Of a stretch of DNA of 64,000 bases, positions 1-12,541 are shown piece by piece (position 1 is the first letter of the stretch; each line of letters starts with the position of its first letter). The notes beneath the pieces are model-generated. The model did no database searches, was not told the DNA's origin, and saw nothing but the letters and a program-made list of their open reading frames with translations. Position numbers and translations under genes: made by a program. Origin of the DNA: Opisthocomus hoazin (taxonomy: Eukaryota > Chordata > Aves > Opisthocomiformes > Opisthocomidae); assembly GCF_030867145.1 (NCBI RefSeq), contig NC_134453.1, positions 1,483,001 to 1,547,000 on the forward strand, given 5' to 3'.

Positions 1-640
1 GCTCTCACTGGTTTGAATTAACATAACTCCGAGACTCAGGTTTCCCCCCCCATATGCCTGCAAATATGCAATTCATTTTACCTTTGGCAATTTTTTTGTC
101 TTTTCTCCCTGCCTACAGCCCACGGCGCAGAGCTACTTTTTATAACAGACGAGGCAGACTATTTCTCCGCTGCTCTGTGTACCTGCCTGTCTCCTCCTGC
201 CACAAAAAAAAAACCAAAGATGCTTCAGTTCAGCTCCGCAGAAGATGCGCTTGGCTACGAACTTAAGGACCAGATCTGCTTCCACGATCCCTGCGAAGAG
301 CATAGAACCGCGCGAAGGAAGCTTCTCCACAATAACCTGATCTGATAGGTATGAAGGAGTGTTACCCACACACTGGCATTACACGGTATTTCTGAACCAG
401 CTTTTTTTTTTTTTTTCGTTTTTGAAGCGAAACGTGCATTCTGCGTCCGTCTCAGCCGATCTTTTCACATAATTCATATCACGTTCTTATCTCGCTCCTC
501 CGCCCAAATTGAGGAGCGACAGCGGACACCCGCGCTGCAAAAAAACCACGTCTGGAGGAACTATTTCAGGGTGCCTGCATTTGGACATTCTGGAAGGAGA
601 GGGCCTTGTTAGAAAGCCATTTTATGCTTTACGCTCCTCG
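1..640. other. intergenic, nothing recognised
   Basis: Unique-looking sequence with T-rich and A-rich runs. Open frames are short, overlap on both strands and lack splice-bounded coding character. No repeat or RNA gene is recognised. Confidence 0.5.
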
Positions 641-1340
641 CTCATTTACCTGCATCGCTCCCCAGGTGCTTTACACACCCCCTCCCCCCCCCCCCTTCCC
701 TTCCCCCCAGCCACTGTTCCTCCGCCAGCTCCAAACGCAGGGTGCGACAGGAATGGGGAGAGACAGAGCCCCTCTGCACGTCCCCGCAACGCTGTCGTGA
801 GACTACAGTCGCGATAGTGGGTGCATGTCGGGGGTGGGATTCCCGCCGGCCGCCCCGCTCCAGCCCGCTCGGTGCTCCCCTTCCCCAAGCGCTTCCAACC
901 CCCCCCCCCCGGTTTCCATTCCCCCCCCCCCCCCCCTTTCAGCCACCGAGTCCCAGGGCCGCCCCGCCGCCGGCCTGGCCCAGCCCGCCTCGCCGGGCCG
1001 CAGGAACGGTCGGAGCTTCCCCCCCCTCCCCGTTCTCCTCTCCCCCGGTTCCCAGACCTGTCCTCCGGGAGCGCTGCGCCTCCTTCCTCGCTGCCGCCCG
1101 GCGCTGAGGGGACGAGCGAGGCGCGGAGCCCCTCCCTCTGCGGGAGCCCCGGCGCCAGGGCTGGCCTGAGGGAGGCGGCGTCGCCGAGCTGGGCGCTCGC
1201 GCCCGGGGCGGGGCCAGCAGGGGGCGGGGCGCGGATGTGGGCGCTCGCTCCCGGGGCGGGGGGCGGGGCCAGCCGGGAACGAGGCGCGGGTGTGGGCTCC
1301 TGAGGGAAGCGAGGGTCCGAGCAGCTCTGAGGGGAGCCCC
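640..1340. promoter_or_regulatory. CpG island, candidate promoter
   Basis: This stretch is extremely G+C rich, with dense CpG, several GGGCGGGG-type GC boxes near 1,205-1,270 and long C runs near 680-700 and 900-940. Such islands in vertebrates usually mark a promoter. No exon-intron structure can be read from it, and the long open frames on both strands are what high G+C gives by chance. The CR1 copy starting at about 1,369 abuts it directly. If human gene order holds, the next gene beyond DYNAP is RAB27B, which would run leftward on the minus strand from here. That assignment is inference. Confidence 0.6.
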
Positions 1341-1368
1341 TGCCCCAGCCATGGCCCTTCCTCGCCCT

Positions 1369-2258
1369 GCGAGTTTTGATGGCACCAAACTGGGAGGAGT
1401 GGTGGATACACCGGCAGGCTGTGCTGCCATTCAGCGTGACCTGGACAGGCTGGAGAGTTGGGCAGAGAGGAACCTGATGAGGTTCAACAAGGGCAAGGGC
1501 AGGGTCCTGCACCTGGGGAGGAACAACCCCAGGCACCAGCACAGGCTGGGGCGGAGCTGCTGGAGAGCAGCTCTGTGGAGAGGGACTGGGAGTGCTGGGG
1601 GACGACAGGGTGACCATGAGCCAGCAGTGTGCCCTGGCTGCCAAGAAGGCCAATGGGATCCTGGGGTGCATTAGGAGGAGTGTGGCCAGCAGGTCGAGGG
1701 AGGTTCTCCTTCCCCTCTACTCTGCCCTGGTGAGGCCCCATCTGCAGTGCTGTCTCCAGTTCTGGGCTCCCCAGTTCAAGAAAGATGAGGAGCTACTGGA
1801 GAGAGTCCAGCGCAGGGCTACGAGGATGAGGAGGGGACTGGAGCATCTCTCCTACGAGGAGAGGCTGAGGGACCTGGGCTTGTTCAGCCTGGAGAAGAGA
1901 AGGCTGAGAGGGGACCTTAGAAATGCCTCTAAATATCTGCAGGGTGGGGGTCAGGAGGATGGGGCCAAACTCTTTCCAGTGGTGCCCAGCGACAGGACAA
2001 GGGGCAATGGGCACAAACTGAAGCAGAGGAAGTTCCAGCTGAAGATGAGGAAGAACTTCTTCCCTCTGAGGGTGACGGAGCCCTGGCCCAGGCTGCCCAG
2101 GGAGGCTGTGGAGTCTCCTTCTCTGGAGATATTCCAGCCCCGCCTGGACGCGGTGCTGTGCAGCCTGCTGTGGGTGACCCTGCTTGGGCAGGAGGGTTGG
2201 GCTGGGTGACCCACAAAGGTTCCTTCCAACCCCGAACATCCTGTGATTCTGTGATTGT
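1369..2258 (+). mobile_element. CR1 LINE copy, 5'-truncated
   Basis: The plus strand encodes the reverse transcriptase part of CR1 ORF2 from just after the catalytic FADD region (TKLGGVV, then [20 protein letters not shown]) to the ORF2 end, then the 3' tail with ATTCTGTG-type repeats near 2,235-2,258. The frame shifts at about 1,590. It is one of the longest young copies here and lies directly beside the CpG island. Confidence 0.93.
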
Positions 2259-3916
2259 ATGTGATGGGGAACGCCGAGGTATCGCACTGATAAAGCAAGT
2301 TGATAGAACACATCATCGTGTGAGGAACCAAGGGCTGGAGTTTGCACTTCATACCCTACTTGAACATATCGGAAGCCTCTGCCGTTATTTTTTGTATTTT
2401 GATGTCCATATGTCCTGCAGAACTGGGGTGGCTGTAGATAACCAACCCTGCGTGATCTCGGGAGGACGATCCAGCTGCAGATCCCGCTCCCAGTCCCGAT
2501 TTCCAGCACAGAGAGCCGCTGAGAGCTCTTCAAACGGCTCCTGCCCTTCCCCGGGCTGTGTTACTGGTGATGGCTCAAACCAGCACCGCCACTACCGTGA
2601 GAAAAAGAGTTTTTCTGCAGAGTTTTGTTCTTTGGGCTGCACAGCTTACAAAGAAACCTTCTCACCGATGGCGCGCGCGCCTTTGAAAAACACCTTCCAT
2701 GCAGCTCAGCTAGGAGCATCACTTCGAGATCAGCCAGACCGGTTGCCAGCGTTAGCTGCTGCCACCTCCCTAACTGGGTTGTCGCTGGTCTGTTTGCCCC
2801 TTTCCCCGCCAGTAAATTCCCAGTGCCCGGAGACGGAGGAGATCAAGCTGTTGGCAAACATTTCTCGGAGGCCTCGCAGCTCAGAACTTCGCACCCACGC
2901 GGCAGCGGACAAATTGGCTTTGCCAATCAGCAGTGATTCACTTTGGCCCCGCAGGCAATTAGTAACTCTGCTGGTTGCCAGCGCTTTTCATGTAACTGGA
3001 AATGTTTGGCTGTGACGGATGGCTTCAGACAGAAGCGTTTCTCCGAAGCCCTGGCAGTTTCTAGAGAAGTTTTCTCTTTATCTCCTGCAGGCTGCTAAAT
3101 GTTAAATAAAACTATTGCAGTTGTATTTCTTTTGGGTCCCATAAATGAAAGGTCAATGTCTCGCCCGGTAACCTCAGTTTCCTGCTTATTCCTCTAACAA
3201 TTAAAATTCAGCGTTGTTCGCAAGAACGGGAAACGTGCCTGGATCCTGTCCTTTCCAGATAGAGAAATTTCGCGTGGAGCAGCAGTGACTAAACAAGCAC
3301 TTCACAGAGTTACTGGAGAAAATCATACAAAATTGATAAGGAAAGGGTGGTATTTCCTGATAGACTTCTTTTTTTTCAGAAGAGGGTTGGATCTGCTTTG
3401 GCAGTAGTAGCAGGATGTGGTATTCCTGTTCCCTGTGACGAGGCTATTTGCGTTATTGCACCGCAACACAAGCAAATACGCCATACCTCACCCCATCTCC
3501 CTGTGCCCACAGCGAATACCAGCTGGCAGCTGCTGCCCAGCATGGCATAGCTTCGCTCTTCTCCAGCAATAAGGAAGAAGTTGCAGCCAGCTCTGGGTCT
3601 CCCCTGTTTTTTCCTTTCATTATCCCGGAAAGTTATTTCTTATTCAAATTTTTCTTGAAGGTCTGCTCTACTCGGGGGGGAAAAAAAAAAAATCTTTTTA
3701 ACTATGTTTAGCAAAACTGGTGCATGCCTTGAAGTAAGCTGTCTTAAACCAGTTCTTGTGGCTCACTTGTGGTTTTTCACAAGGTATTAATAGCGTCATT
3801 TTTCATCTCACTAATGCAAGCTGAATTAACGTATACTCAGCCTCCTTAAACTGCTACAAACCTCTTATGCAGACGCACTCGATCTGCTTCAGCCTTGCTT
3901 AACTCCCTCGGCACGG
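2259..3916. other. intergenic, nothing recognised
   Basis: Mixed-composition sequence with a short GC alternation at about 2,668. Open frames to 3,015 lack codon-like structure or similarity I recognise. Confidence 0.5.
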
Positions 3917-4502
3917 GTCACAGAATCACAGAATCACAGAATGGTCGGGGCTGGAAGGGACCTCTGTGGGTCACCCAGCCCAACCCCCTGCCCAAGCAGG
4001 GTCACCCAGAGCAGGCTGCACAGCACCGCATCCAGGCGGGGCTTGAATATCTCCAGAGAAGGAGACTCCACAGCCTCCCTGGGCAGCCTGTGCCAGGGCT
4101 CCGTCACCCTCAGAGGGAAGAAGTTCTTCCTCATGTTCAGCTGGAGCTTCCTCTGCTTCAGTTTGTGCCCGTTGCCCCTTGTCCTGTCGCTGGGCACCAC
4201 TGGAAAGAGTCTGGCCCCATCCTCCTGACCCCCACCCTGCAGATATTTAGAGGCATTTCTAAGGTCCCCTCTCAGCCTTCTCTTCTCCAGGCTGAACAAG
4301 CCCAGCTCCCTCAGCCTCTCCTCCTAGGAGAGATGCTCCAGTCCCCCCCTCATCCTCGTAGCCCTCCGCTGGACTCTCTCCAGGAGCTCCTCATCTTTCT
4401 TGAAGTGGGGAGCCCAGCACTGGACACAGGACTCCAGATGGGGCCTCACTAGGGCAGAGTAGAGGGGAAGCAGAACCTCCCTCGACCTGCTGGCCACACT
4501 AC
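3917..4502 (-). mobile_element. CR1 LINE copy, reverse orientation
   Basis: It begins on the plus strand with the reverse complement of the octamer tail (CACAGAATCACAGAATCACAG) and reads back through the ORF2 C-terminal region to the [24 protein letters not shown] segment. It is very close in sequence to the plus-strand copies. Confidence 0.95.
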
Positions 4503-5165
4503 TGGGTCCGTAGGGGCCGGGGCACGCTGCTCTCATACGGCGGCCTGACGAGCCGCGGGCATCGGGTGGGATTTCTGCCGCTGGAGCATGCGCCGTGCCA
4601 AACGTGGGACCTGTTGGGGGGAGCCTTGGCACCCACACGATGGCCCAGGGGCCCTCCAAAGGGCTGTCAGGAGCAATTAGTGATATTTAATGACAGTGGT
4701 CAGACTGAACTGAGCAATGACAAAGTGTTGCTAACGTATTTTGTATTCTTTCTCATCCCGTCCTTGACAAAAGCACAGCCTGAACTGCCAAGATTCTTTG
4801 AGGAGAAACTTTCTGTGTGTTTTTATAAATAGTATCAAGCACATTTCTTGGCCTTCTACGCAAAGAAACCCCACCCAGACTAAACTCACAAGCAGTAGTA
4901 GAAGCCACTTGTAAAAGGCTTACTGAGATTAGAACATAGAAATTAGATGACCGAGGTGAACCTGGAGCAAACAGTTGACTTAATTACAGAAGGCCAACAG
5001 GTTAATTAGATAAGGCACGTACTGCAGATTTATTTAGTAAGTCTTACATGTCTATCCTGCTTTCTCCCCTGCCTCCTCTGCTCCTCTGCCACCCCCATCC
5101 TCTCCCAGTTGTGCTGGGCATCCACGCATGGTTCAGGTCCCCAAGAGCTCCCGTCACCCCTTTGA
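4503..5165. other. intergenic, nothing recognised
   Basis: No exon, RNA gene or clear repeat is visible. Confidence 0.45.
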
Positions 5166-5169
5166 CTCG

Positions 5170-5262
5170 TGTGCTCGCTGGATGTTGGGCTGGGTGATCA
5201 TCGTAGGTCCCTTCTAGCTGGAATGTTCTGGCCTAGTCTGGTCTAGTCTAGTCTGTGTCTGC
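5170..5262 (+). repeat. short degraded CR1-like 3' end
   Basis: TTGGGCTGGGTGATCATCGT followed by GGTCCCTTCTAGCTGGAATG resembles the end of CR1 before the tail. It is followed by a short run of imperfect TCTAG pentamers (near 5,232-5,253) in place of the octamer tail. Confidence 0.5.
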
Positions 5263-5518
5263 ACTCACCTCTTGGTGCTTGTCAGTGTAACTCCACTGAG
5301 CTCCAAAAAATTCAATCGATTTATGCCAATAGCCTATTGAATCCGCTATATCTTTCCTAAACAATAATAGCTCAGCAGGATAAGCTCATATTTTCTGCAC
5401 CATGATTTGATAGCCAGGGGCTAATTAGTTAAGAATAAGAGGAGTGAACAAGGTTGGTCAGAAACCAATATCCTCTTCTGCCCAAAATGATGTTAAAAAG
5501 AAAACCCCTGATTATTTA

Positions 5519-5970
5519 GGGCTACGAGGATGATGAGCGGACTGGAGCATCTCTCCTACGAGGAGAGGCTGAGGGAGCTGGGCTTGTTCAGCCTGGAGAA
5601 GAGAAGGCTGAGAGGGGACCTTAGAAATGCCTACAAATATCTGCAGGGTGGGGGTCAGGAGGACGGGGCCAGACTCTTTCCAGTGGTGCCCAGCGACAGG
5701 ACAAGGGGCAATGGGCACAAACTGAAGCAGAGGAAGCTCCAGCTGAACCCGAGGAAGAACTTCTTCCCTCTGAGGGTGACGGAGCCCTAGCCCAGGCTGC
5801 CCAGGGAGGCTGTGGAGTCTCCTTCTCTGGAGATATTCCAGCCCCGCCTGGACGCGGTGCTGTGCAGCCTGCTCTGGGTGACCCTGCTTCGGCAGGGGGT
5901 TGGACTGGGTGACCCACAAAGGTCCCTTCCAACCCCGACCATTCTGTGTGATTCTGTGATTCTGTGATTT
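5519..5970 (+). mobile_element. CR1 LINE copy, 5'-truncated
   Basis: It starts abruptly at GGGCTACGAGGATGATGAGC and runs to an octamer tail of three units ending near 5,969. An in-frame TAG replaces a Trp codon at about 5,788. Confidence 0.94.
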
Positions 5971-7138
5971 AGTTCTTTATTGCAACAAAGTTTGGGGGTT
6001 AAAATACATTTTGCATCTAGAAGGTTGCCCCAGATTTTTTTCAGACCCAGTAAATGTTATTCTCCTGAAAAAAGAACATGGCCAAGGCCAGCAGATAGTG
6101 ACCCTGATCGTTTCTGCCTAGTCATAAATTCAGTCTGCAATTGCAAGTAGTTTGCATCTCTCTTTAAAATCAGATCTGTTTTTTAACTTCAAAATGCATC
6201 CCTTTTTTCCTAATTCCCCGTGTTACAATGTTTTAAACATTAGATGTGCCCAACCATGCTGAAATAAACCAGGATCACTCTGATGTTGCAGACCCCAAGT
6301 ATCAGCACCTAAATAACTGTGTCCATTTGCCTGTCATTATTCACGGTGAGGAAAGCTGTAGAATGAAGCCTGCGCTGAATTTTCTCAGTTCCTTGATTTT
6401 GGCTTGGTCTCCCGTGACTCTCACTTGCTGCAGAAGCAGCAATTAGTAAGTGCTGGCCAGCTGGAAACGTAATAACGTTCCTTTTCAGTACCTGGGGCTG
6501 TTGTGATAGGAAGAAATGCCCTCATTTGAACAGACCTGTCTCGTTATCTTAACTTCATTTGAGCCAATTTATAACAGCTTATCACACTGCGTCCGTGCGG
6601 GTTCCTTCTCCCTAAGTTTCCTCTGGACATCTTCACGTTATCTACAGAAACGTTACAAAACCAGAACAAAACACAACAGGAAAATATTTCATGCAGCCCC
6701 AAACTGCATCTCGTTTGAGCAAGCTGCTCCCGCGTTTCCACAGAGCTGTAAAATTCCGTGGGATCGCTTTTGTCAACTCAGAAAAAGGGGCTGAAGGAGA
6801 ACACCCGGCTTTGTGCAGTTCCTGCTCTCCTGTGGTGGTAGCTGTGGTCTCCCGGGGCACCGGTTGGTGCCACAACTGCAGGGTTTTCTGTTAATTCCTG
6901 CGGCGAGTTAATTAGCAGCCTGGGCAAGGAAGCTGCTGGCTCGCAGGGTGGGTTTTCCCAGGTGATGAGGAAGGCACAGCCTTGCCGTGCGGACACGAGC
7001 TTGGGGCCCCGCTGCTCTGCCAACCTGGTCGGGGAGGCAGAAGCCGACCCCCAGGGATACAAGAGAGACAAGATTTACCCCAGGAACCTGGATGAGGGTG
7101 TTGTGCATTTCTGCAGCAGAAGGAAGCAGTCCAAATAT
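5971..7138. other. intergenic, nothing recognised
   Basis: Unique sequence without supported exons. The open frames on both strands near 6,640-7,213 overlap one another and look fortuitous. Confidence 0.45.
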
Positions 7139-7739
7139 TTCTGGGATGCATTAGGAGGAGTGTGGCCAGCAGGTCGAGGGAGGTTCTTCTTCCCCTCTAC
7201 ACTGCCCTGGTGAGGCCCCATCTGCAGTGCTGTGTCCAGTGCTGGGCTCCCCAGTTCAAGAAAGATGAGGAGCTACTGGAGAGAGTCCAGCGGAGGGCTA
7301 CGAGGATGAGGAGGGGACTGGAGCATCTCTCCTACGAGGAGAGGCTGAGGGAGCTGGGCTTGTTCAGCCTGGAGAAGAGAAGGCTGAGAGGGGACCTTAG
7401 AAATGCCTACAAATATCTGCAGGGTGGGTGTCAGGAGGACGGGGCCAGACTCTTTGCAGTGGTGCCCAGCGACAGGACAAGGGGCAACGGGCACAAACTG
7501 AAGCAGAGGAAGCTCCAGCTGAACATGAGGAAGAACTTCTTCCCTCTGAGGGTGACGGAGCCCTGGCCCAGGCTGCCCAGGGAGGCTGTGGAGTCTCCTT
7601 CTCTGGAGATATTCCAGCCCCGCCTGGACGTGGTCCTGTGCAGCCTGCTGTGGGTGACCCTGCTTGGGCAGGGGGGTTGGACTGGGTGACCCACAGGTCC
7701 CTGCCAGCCCCGACCATTCTGTGATTCTGTGATTCTGTA
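7139..7739 (+). mobile_element. CR1 LINE copy, 5'-truncated
   Basis: It starts at GGATGCATTAGGAGGAGTGT and keeps one open frame through the ORF2 C-terminus to GWTG-stop, followed by ATTCTGTG repeats. The uninterrupted frame over about 175 codons suggests a recent insertion. Confidence 0.95.
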
Positions 7740-10548
7740 CTGATGGTCAGGTAGATGAGGTCTACACCCAGAACTACCAGACAAGGTGGCTGTAGAGATT
7801 TCTTCTGCCCATCTCGCAAGTCGACAAGAGTTCTTCAATGAGGGTGACTTTGTGAGTCGGTCCCAGAGGCAGAGGACCGGGGTAATTCAGGCCTGTGGCA
7901 CCACATCCTACACAGCCAATCTGAGCCAGCTGTCACCACCAGAAAACCCACCGATGTAGCTTTGTGCGAGCTGCCAGCTCCTGGAAATACGTGCATATGC
8001 TCATACATCCCCCCATCCAGAACATCAAATGCAAGACATTTTAGCTAGGAATCATATAAAAAATCTTTACACCAAAAGTGGCTCTTATTACACGGAGTGT
8101 GGCAAGGGCTAAAAAGCTCTGAATGAAATTAATCTGTAAAACCTGGAAACAGAGTGCTCCTTAATGCGCTGAGCGAGCCGGATTTGCCAGGCGCTGGAAG
8201 ATAGAGTGCCGAGAACGAGGAGTGCTTTATCCCTGCTAAAAATTAGTCTAACAAGATTTCCATAAAATTACAACCCACAGAGAAAAGCTTCTGGTTGCGC
8301 TCTGGCTCATAAATCAAATTAACGCCTGAGGCGAGCAGGGTGCTGGAGCCAAGGGCAGCGGGACAGCACGGCCCGGGGGATGTCCTCGGGCTGGTGGGGA
8401 CGGCAGGGCTGACCCCTCTGCTGAAGCAGCGCGTGGGGGCAAGATGCAGAACCCTGATGGGGTCTAAACCACAGCTGCAGCCTGATCTCGGGGAGCCGAA
8501 TCGCTCCTCGGCATCGGAGCGGGAAGGGCCACAGAAACACGTGGGAACACGCGTGCCATGGGTGCTTCGCACGCGCTTCCTACCTAGCTGGGAGAAGGGA
8601 TGGGGGATTTGGGCCAGAAGGAACAAACGTGGCCGAAGTGCTCCAGAGCTTTGATGAGAAGTAGCTCTTCACATTTAAATGGAAGCTTAGGACACGGAAT
8701 AAAGATTCATCTCAGAGGCAATCAGCGGCGCAAATTCAAATCAGACTCATCAAGCCTTGTTAGCTCCTGCTCAGCATTGACCCAGCTGGGTCCCAGGTGG
8801 CTTCCGCAGAGCCGCTCGCGTGTGGAGATGCTGCAGTCCAGGGCCTTGGGCATCCAAATGAGCTCGAATAGCTGCTCTCTGCTGCGGCGAGACGTGCCGG
8901 GCATGCCGGTGGGCCCTGCGCCCGGCCCATCGCCACCCTGACCAAGATCCAGGTGTAATCGTCACGTCTTGCTCGAGGTTCTCCTGGGTTATTTAGTTAT
9001 TTCCCCCTAACCGCATGCACTGTTCTCCAAGAGGGACATGAATGGGAGGGAACGGGGCTTGTTCATGTCATTCCCCAGGCTCTGCGATGGTTGCATTGCT
9101 CCTTCTGCGTTTCCCTGGCTCTCCGAGGTCCCTCCGCCGTTGCGGCTGGAACGATGCGCTCAGATCAGGAGCACAGCCCAAACCAGTTGGCCTCAATTTT
9201 GTAGGTAAACAAAACACCCCTCCAGTCAGAAAATATTGCTGGTTTTTCTCCTGGCGTGACGCTGCCCTGAGAATGCTTGCGGGGGTTCACTCCCCGTGAA
9301 CGGAGAGCAAGGGCAGGGGACACCCAACCTCCAACGGTGTCTGCTCTTGGAGAATATGAACCCTGAAATACTCTGCAACTGCCTGTTGAAAACGGCTTTA
9401 AAATATTTTAGAATCTGCCCAAGCCTTTTATTAGTTGTTTCCTATCTCTGTCGTCCTCTTCTTTCATGTTTTTATTTGCGGGTCTCATGTATCAGCGTCT
9501 TCAGTGCCGGTGCCTGGAGCACAAACAGGCTTTGCCCGGGGTGCTCCTGGTCTCTGCAGAAAGCTAAGATCTTTTATTTTCCGTGGAAACAATCCGTCAG
9601 GATTTTATAATCCCGATGAGTGGTGAAAGGCTGGCTCGGCGCAGCTTAAGCCTCCTTTCTGCGAGAACTCGTAGCTAGAGATGCACGATTTACTTCTCTC
9701 TGATGCCTTCACAGTTTTGCACGCATTAATTTTTACCCATAAAAGTTTCCTTTAGTTTCTCTTTTGCTTTGAGGATCTAATTCTCAGTGTTATACCTTAC
9801 GAGAAGAGAATTGTGCAGATAGTTTCTCTTTAAATAAAAGGTAGTGTCTTGAGATGACTATGAATAAAAACTTAGTCTCTAATTGTCATTTTTAAACTGA
9901 AATTTCAGTGCTCTCCTTTTCTTCAAATTGTATTTCACTATTTACAGTCATTAAGGAGCCACATAAATGTTGGTGGAAAACAAATTTAAAGCTCAAACAC
10001 TCCAAATACCGACTACTTGTGAACTTGGACTTCTGCGTTGAATCGTGACAAGTAGCCACTCATAATTAATTGCCTTTGGGTAATCTAAAGTACGTGACTT
10101 TGTATAACCTGCCCCAAAACTATTAATTTTGGGAACAGAAGCTCTAGCATGTGATCCAGGCTAAATTACTGAATACTGAATATTCGGAGCAGAATTTGTA
10201 ATTGGCAGGCCACAGACCAAACCACATTTCACAGCGCAAGTAACTGGTTAAACAAGTTGGAGACCCCACTGAACAGAGAATATCTGCTGGAAAAAGATCT
10301 TTTCCTGTCCAGCTCAGACACGAAAGGGAAGGCGAGGTCGAGAGAGCCCACCCTGACCAGGCGCCCCGTGCCTTTGCCCTCGGTGGGACCCGGTGAGCAG
10401 CAGTTTGGGAGCCGATGGCCCCGGCGATCCCGGCTCGTCCTGCCTCCCCGCTGCTCATCACCCGCAGAGGATGAAGGGTCTCTGGAAATGGCACCTACAC
10501 CTGTCTGTCCTCCATCGGTCTTTTAGCTAGGATGGGCATTTCATGCAC
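7740..10548. other. intergenic, nothing recognised
   Basis: About 2.8 kb of single-copy-looking DNA, G+C-richer near 8,300-8,940. Open frames there lie on both strands with no splice-bounded exon I can defend. Confidence 0.45.
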
Positions 10549-10846
10549 ATTTCACAGAATCCCAGCATGGCAGGGGTTGGAAGGGACCTCTGTGGGTCAC
10601 CGAGTCCAACCCCCTGCCCAAGCAGGGTCACCCACAGCAGGCTGCACAGCACCGCGTCCACGTGGGGCTTGAAGATCTCCAGAGAAGGAGACTCCACAGC
10701 CTCCCTGGGCAGCCTGGGCCAGGGCTCCGTCACCCTCAGAGGGAAGAAGTTCTTCCTCGGGTTCAGCTGGAGCTTCCTCTGCTTCAGTTTGTGCCCGTTG
10801 CCCCTTGTCCTGTCGCTGGGCACCACTGGAAAGAGTTTGGCCCCAA
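10549..10846 (-). mobile_element. CR1 LINE 3' fragment, reverse orientation
   Basis: It starts with TTCACAGAATCCCAGCATGG (tail side) and ends inside ORF2 at GAGTTTGGCCCC, so only about 300 bases of the 3' end inserted. Confidence 0.94.
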
Positions 10847-11347
10847 GGAAGCATTGAGCTGAGCAGATTGGATTCACCCAGCCAAGGGAAGATCTCATCT
10901 CCTTTTTGTCACCTGAGCCTCCCAGCAGACTGAAACCAAAGCGCTCTGCGCAGTTCCTTCGGCAAGCTAAAAAGGGTTGTTAAGAATCGCCAAGTTGTTC
11001 TTCAGAATTACTCGTGTTGCTCACACAGCTGTGCGATGCTACCTTCTCGTATAACGTGAGCATTTTAGTAAATGGGTTAAAGTAGGAAAAATTCTGATTT
11101 CACAGCTGAAAAGAGAAAGACGCTTAGAATCAGAGAATGGTTCACTGATAACATGAAAAATAGCAGACAGCTTCTGGAGAGAGGCCAGTTCTGCACATCC
11201 AACAGCTGTTTCAGGGGGCCAGTCTGCACCTGCACAGTGCCAGGCACCGTGGGATGCCGGGATGCGGCTTGGGATTCCTACCCACAGAGGAGACCAAATA
11301 ATCATCTACGCATTATAATCATATAGAAATACACTCTTAATATCAAA
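10847..11347. other. intergenic, nothing recognised
   Basis: No gene or repeat is recognised between the two flanking CR1 fragments. Confidence 0.45.
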
Positions 11348-11556
11348 ACCTGAACACGAGGAAGAGCTTCTTCCCTCTGAGGGTGACAGAGCCCTGGCCC
11401 AGGCTGCCCAGGGAGGCTGTGGAGTCTCCTTCTCTGGAGATATTCCAGCCCCGCCTGGACGCGGTGCTGTGCAGCCTGCTGTGGGTGACCCTGCTTGGGC
11501 AGGGGGTTGGGCTGGGTGACCCACAGAGGTCCCTTCCAACCCTGACCATTCTGTGA
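11348..11556 (+). mobile_element. CR1 LINE 3' fragment
   Basis: Only the last ~200 bases are present, from the codons for [15 protein letters not shown]-like residues to a single ATTCTGTGAT tail unit. It is the shortest of the clear young copies on this strand. Confidence 0.92.
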
Positions 11557-12069
11557 TAAGCAGGGGTTGTTGTCTTTTACATGTTTTAGGGCACGCACTA
11601 GATTAAGAAATCAATAGTTGCTCTGATGGCACCAAGTGCTTGTAGCTACGTCGCGAAATGCTACCTGGAGTACGCTGCGAGGAACAGACTGGGGATGCAA
11701 ACAAGGATCAGCGTTTGTGTCTGAAAAAATAAGGAAGCTCATGAAATGAAAAGCTGCATAACAGGGAACATACCTAATCGTGTTGTCTGGAAGGAAAGCG
11801 ATTCTTTCAAAGCAAGTTTTCCAGTTCCACCACCTACACCTAGCACCAGTCATCTGCTCGCAGAGGCAGGAGCTGAAGGCTGCTTGTTGCGGCGTTAAGG
11901 AGCAGCCAGCGTAGCCTGCAGCCTCTGATGAACTGTCTGGGTTATTTTTAAATTTTACACATGTGAGAAGAAGCGATTTAACTGTAATGAAACAGAACTG
12001 GTTTTGTGCTGCCTCTGCCTTGCCGGCGTTCTCCTTGCGATCTGCTCCTCCTCGTTCCCACGAAAATCC
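11557..12069. other. intergenic, nothing recognised
   Basis: No supported gene or repeat is visible. Confidence 0.45.
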
Positions 12070-12541
12070 AGACGAAGAGCTACTGGAGAGAGTCCAGCGC
12101 AGGGCTACGAGGATGGTGAGGGGACTGGAGCATCTATCCTACGAGGAGAGGCTGAGGGAACTGGGCTTGTTCAGCCTGGAGAAGAGAAGGCTGAGAGGGG
12201 ACCTTAGAAATGCCTACAAATATCTGCAGGGTGGGGGTCAGGAGGATGGGGCCAAGCTCTTTCCAGTGGTGCCCAGTGACAGGACAAGGGGCAATGGGCA
12301 CAAACAGAAGCAGAGGAAGCTCCAGCTGAACGTGAGGAAGAACTTCTTCCCTCTGAGGGTGACGGAGCCCTGGCCCAGGCTGCCCAGGGAGGCTGTGGAG
12401 TCTCCTTCTCTGGAGATATTCAAGACCCACCTGGACGTGGTCCTGTGCAGCCTGCTCTGGGTGACCCTGCTTGGGCAGGGGGTTGGGCTGGGTGACCCAC
12501 AGAGGTCCCTTCCAACCCCTACTATTCTGTGATTCTGTGTG
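12070..12541 (+). mobile_element. CR1 LINE copy, 5'-truncated
   Basis: It starts at GACGAAGAGCTACTGGAGAG and runs in one open frame to the ORF2 end and the tail ATTCTGTGATTCTGTGTG near 12,523-12,540. Confidence 0.95.

Noticed and set aside
646-1671. Long minus-strand frame of 341 codons in the CpG island
   Set aside because: Overlapping long frames exist on both strands, caused by very high G+C; the protein is Pro/Gly/Arg low-complexity and runs into a CR1.
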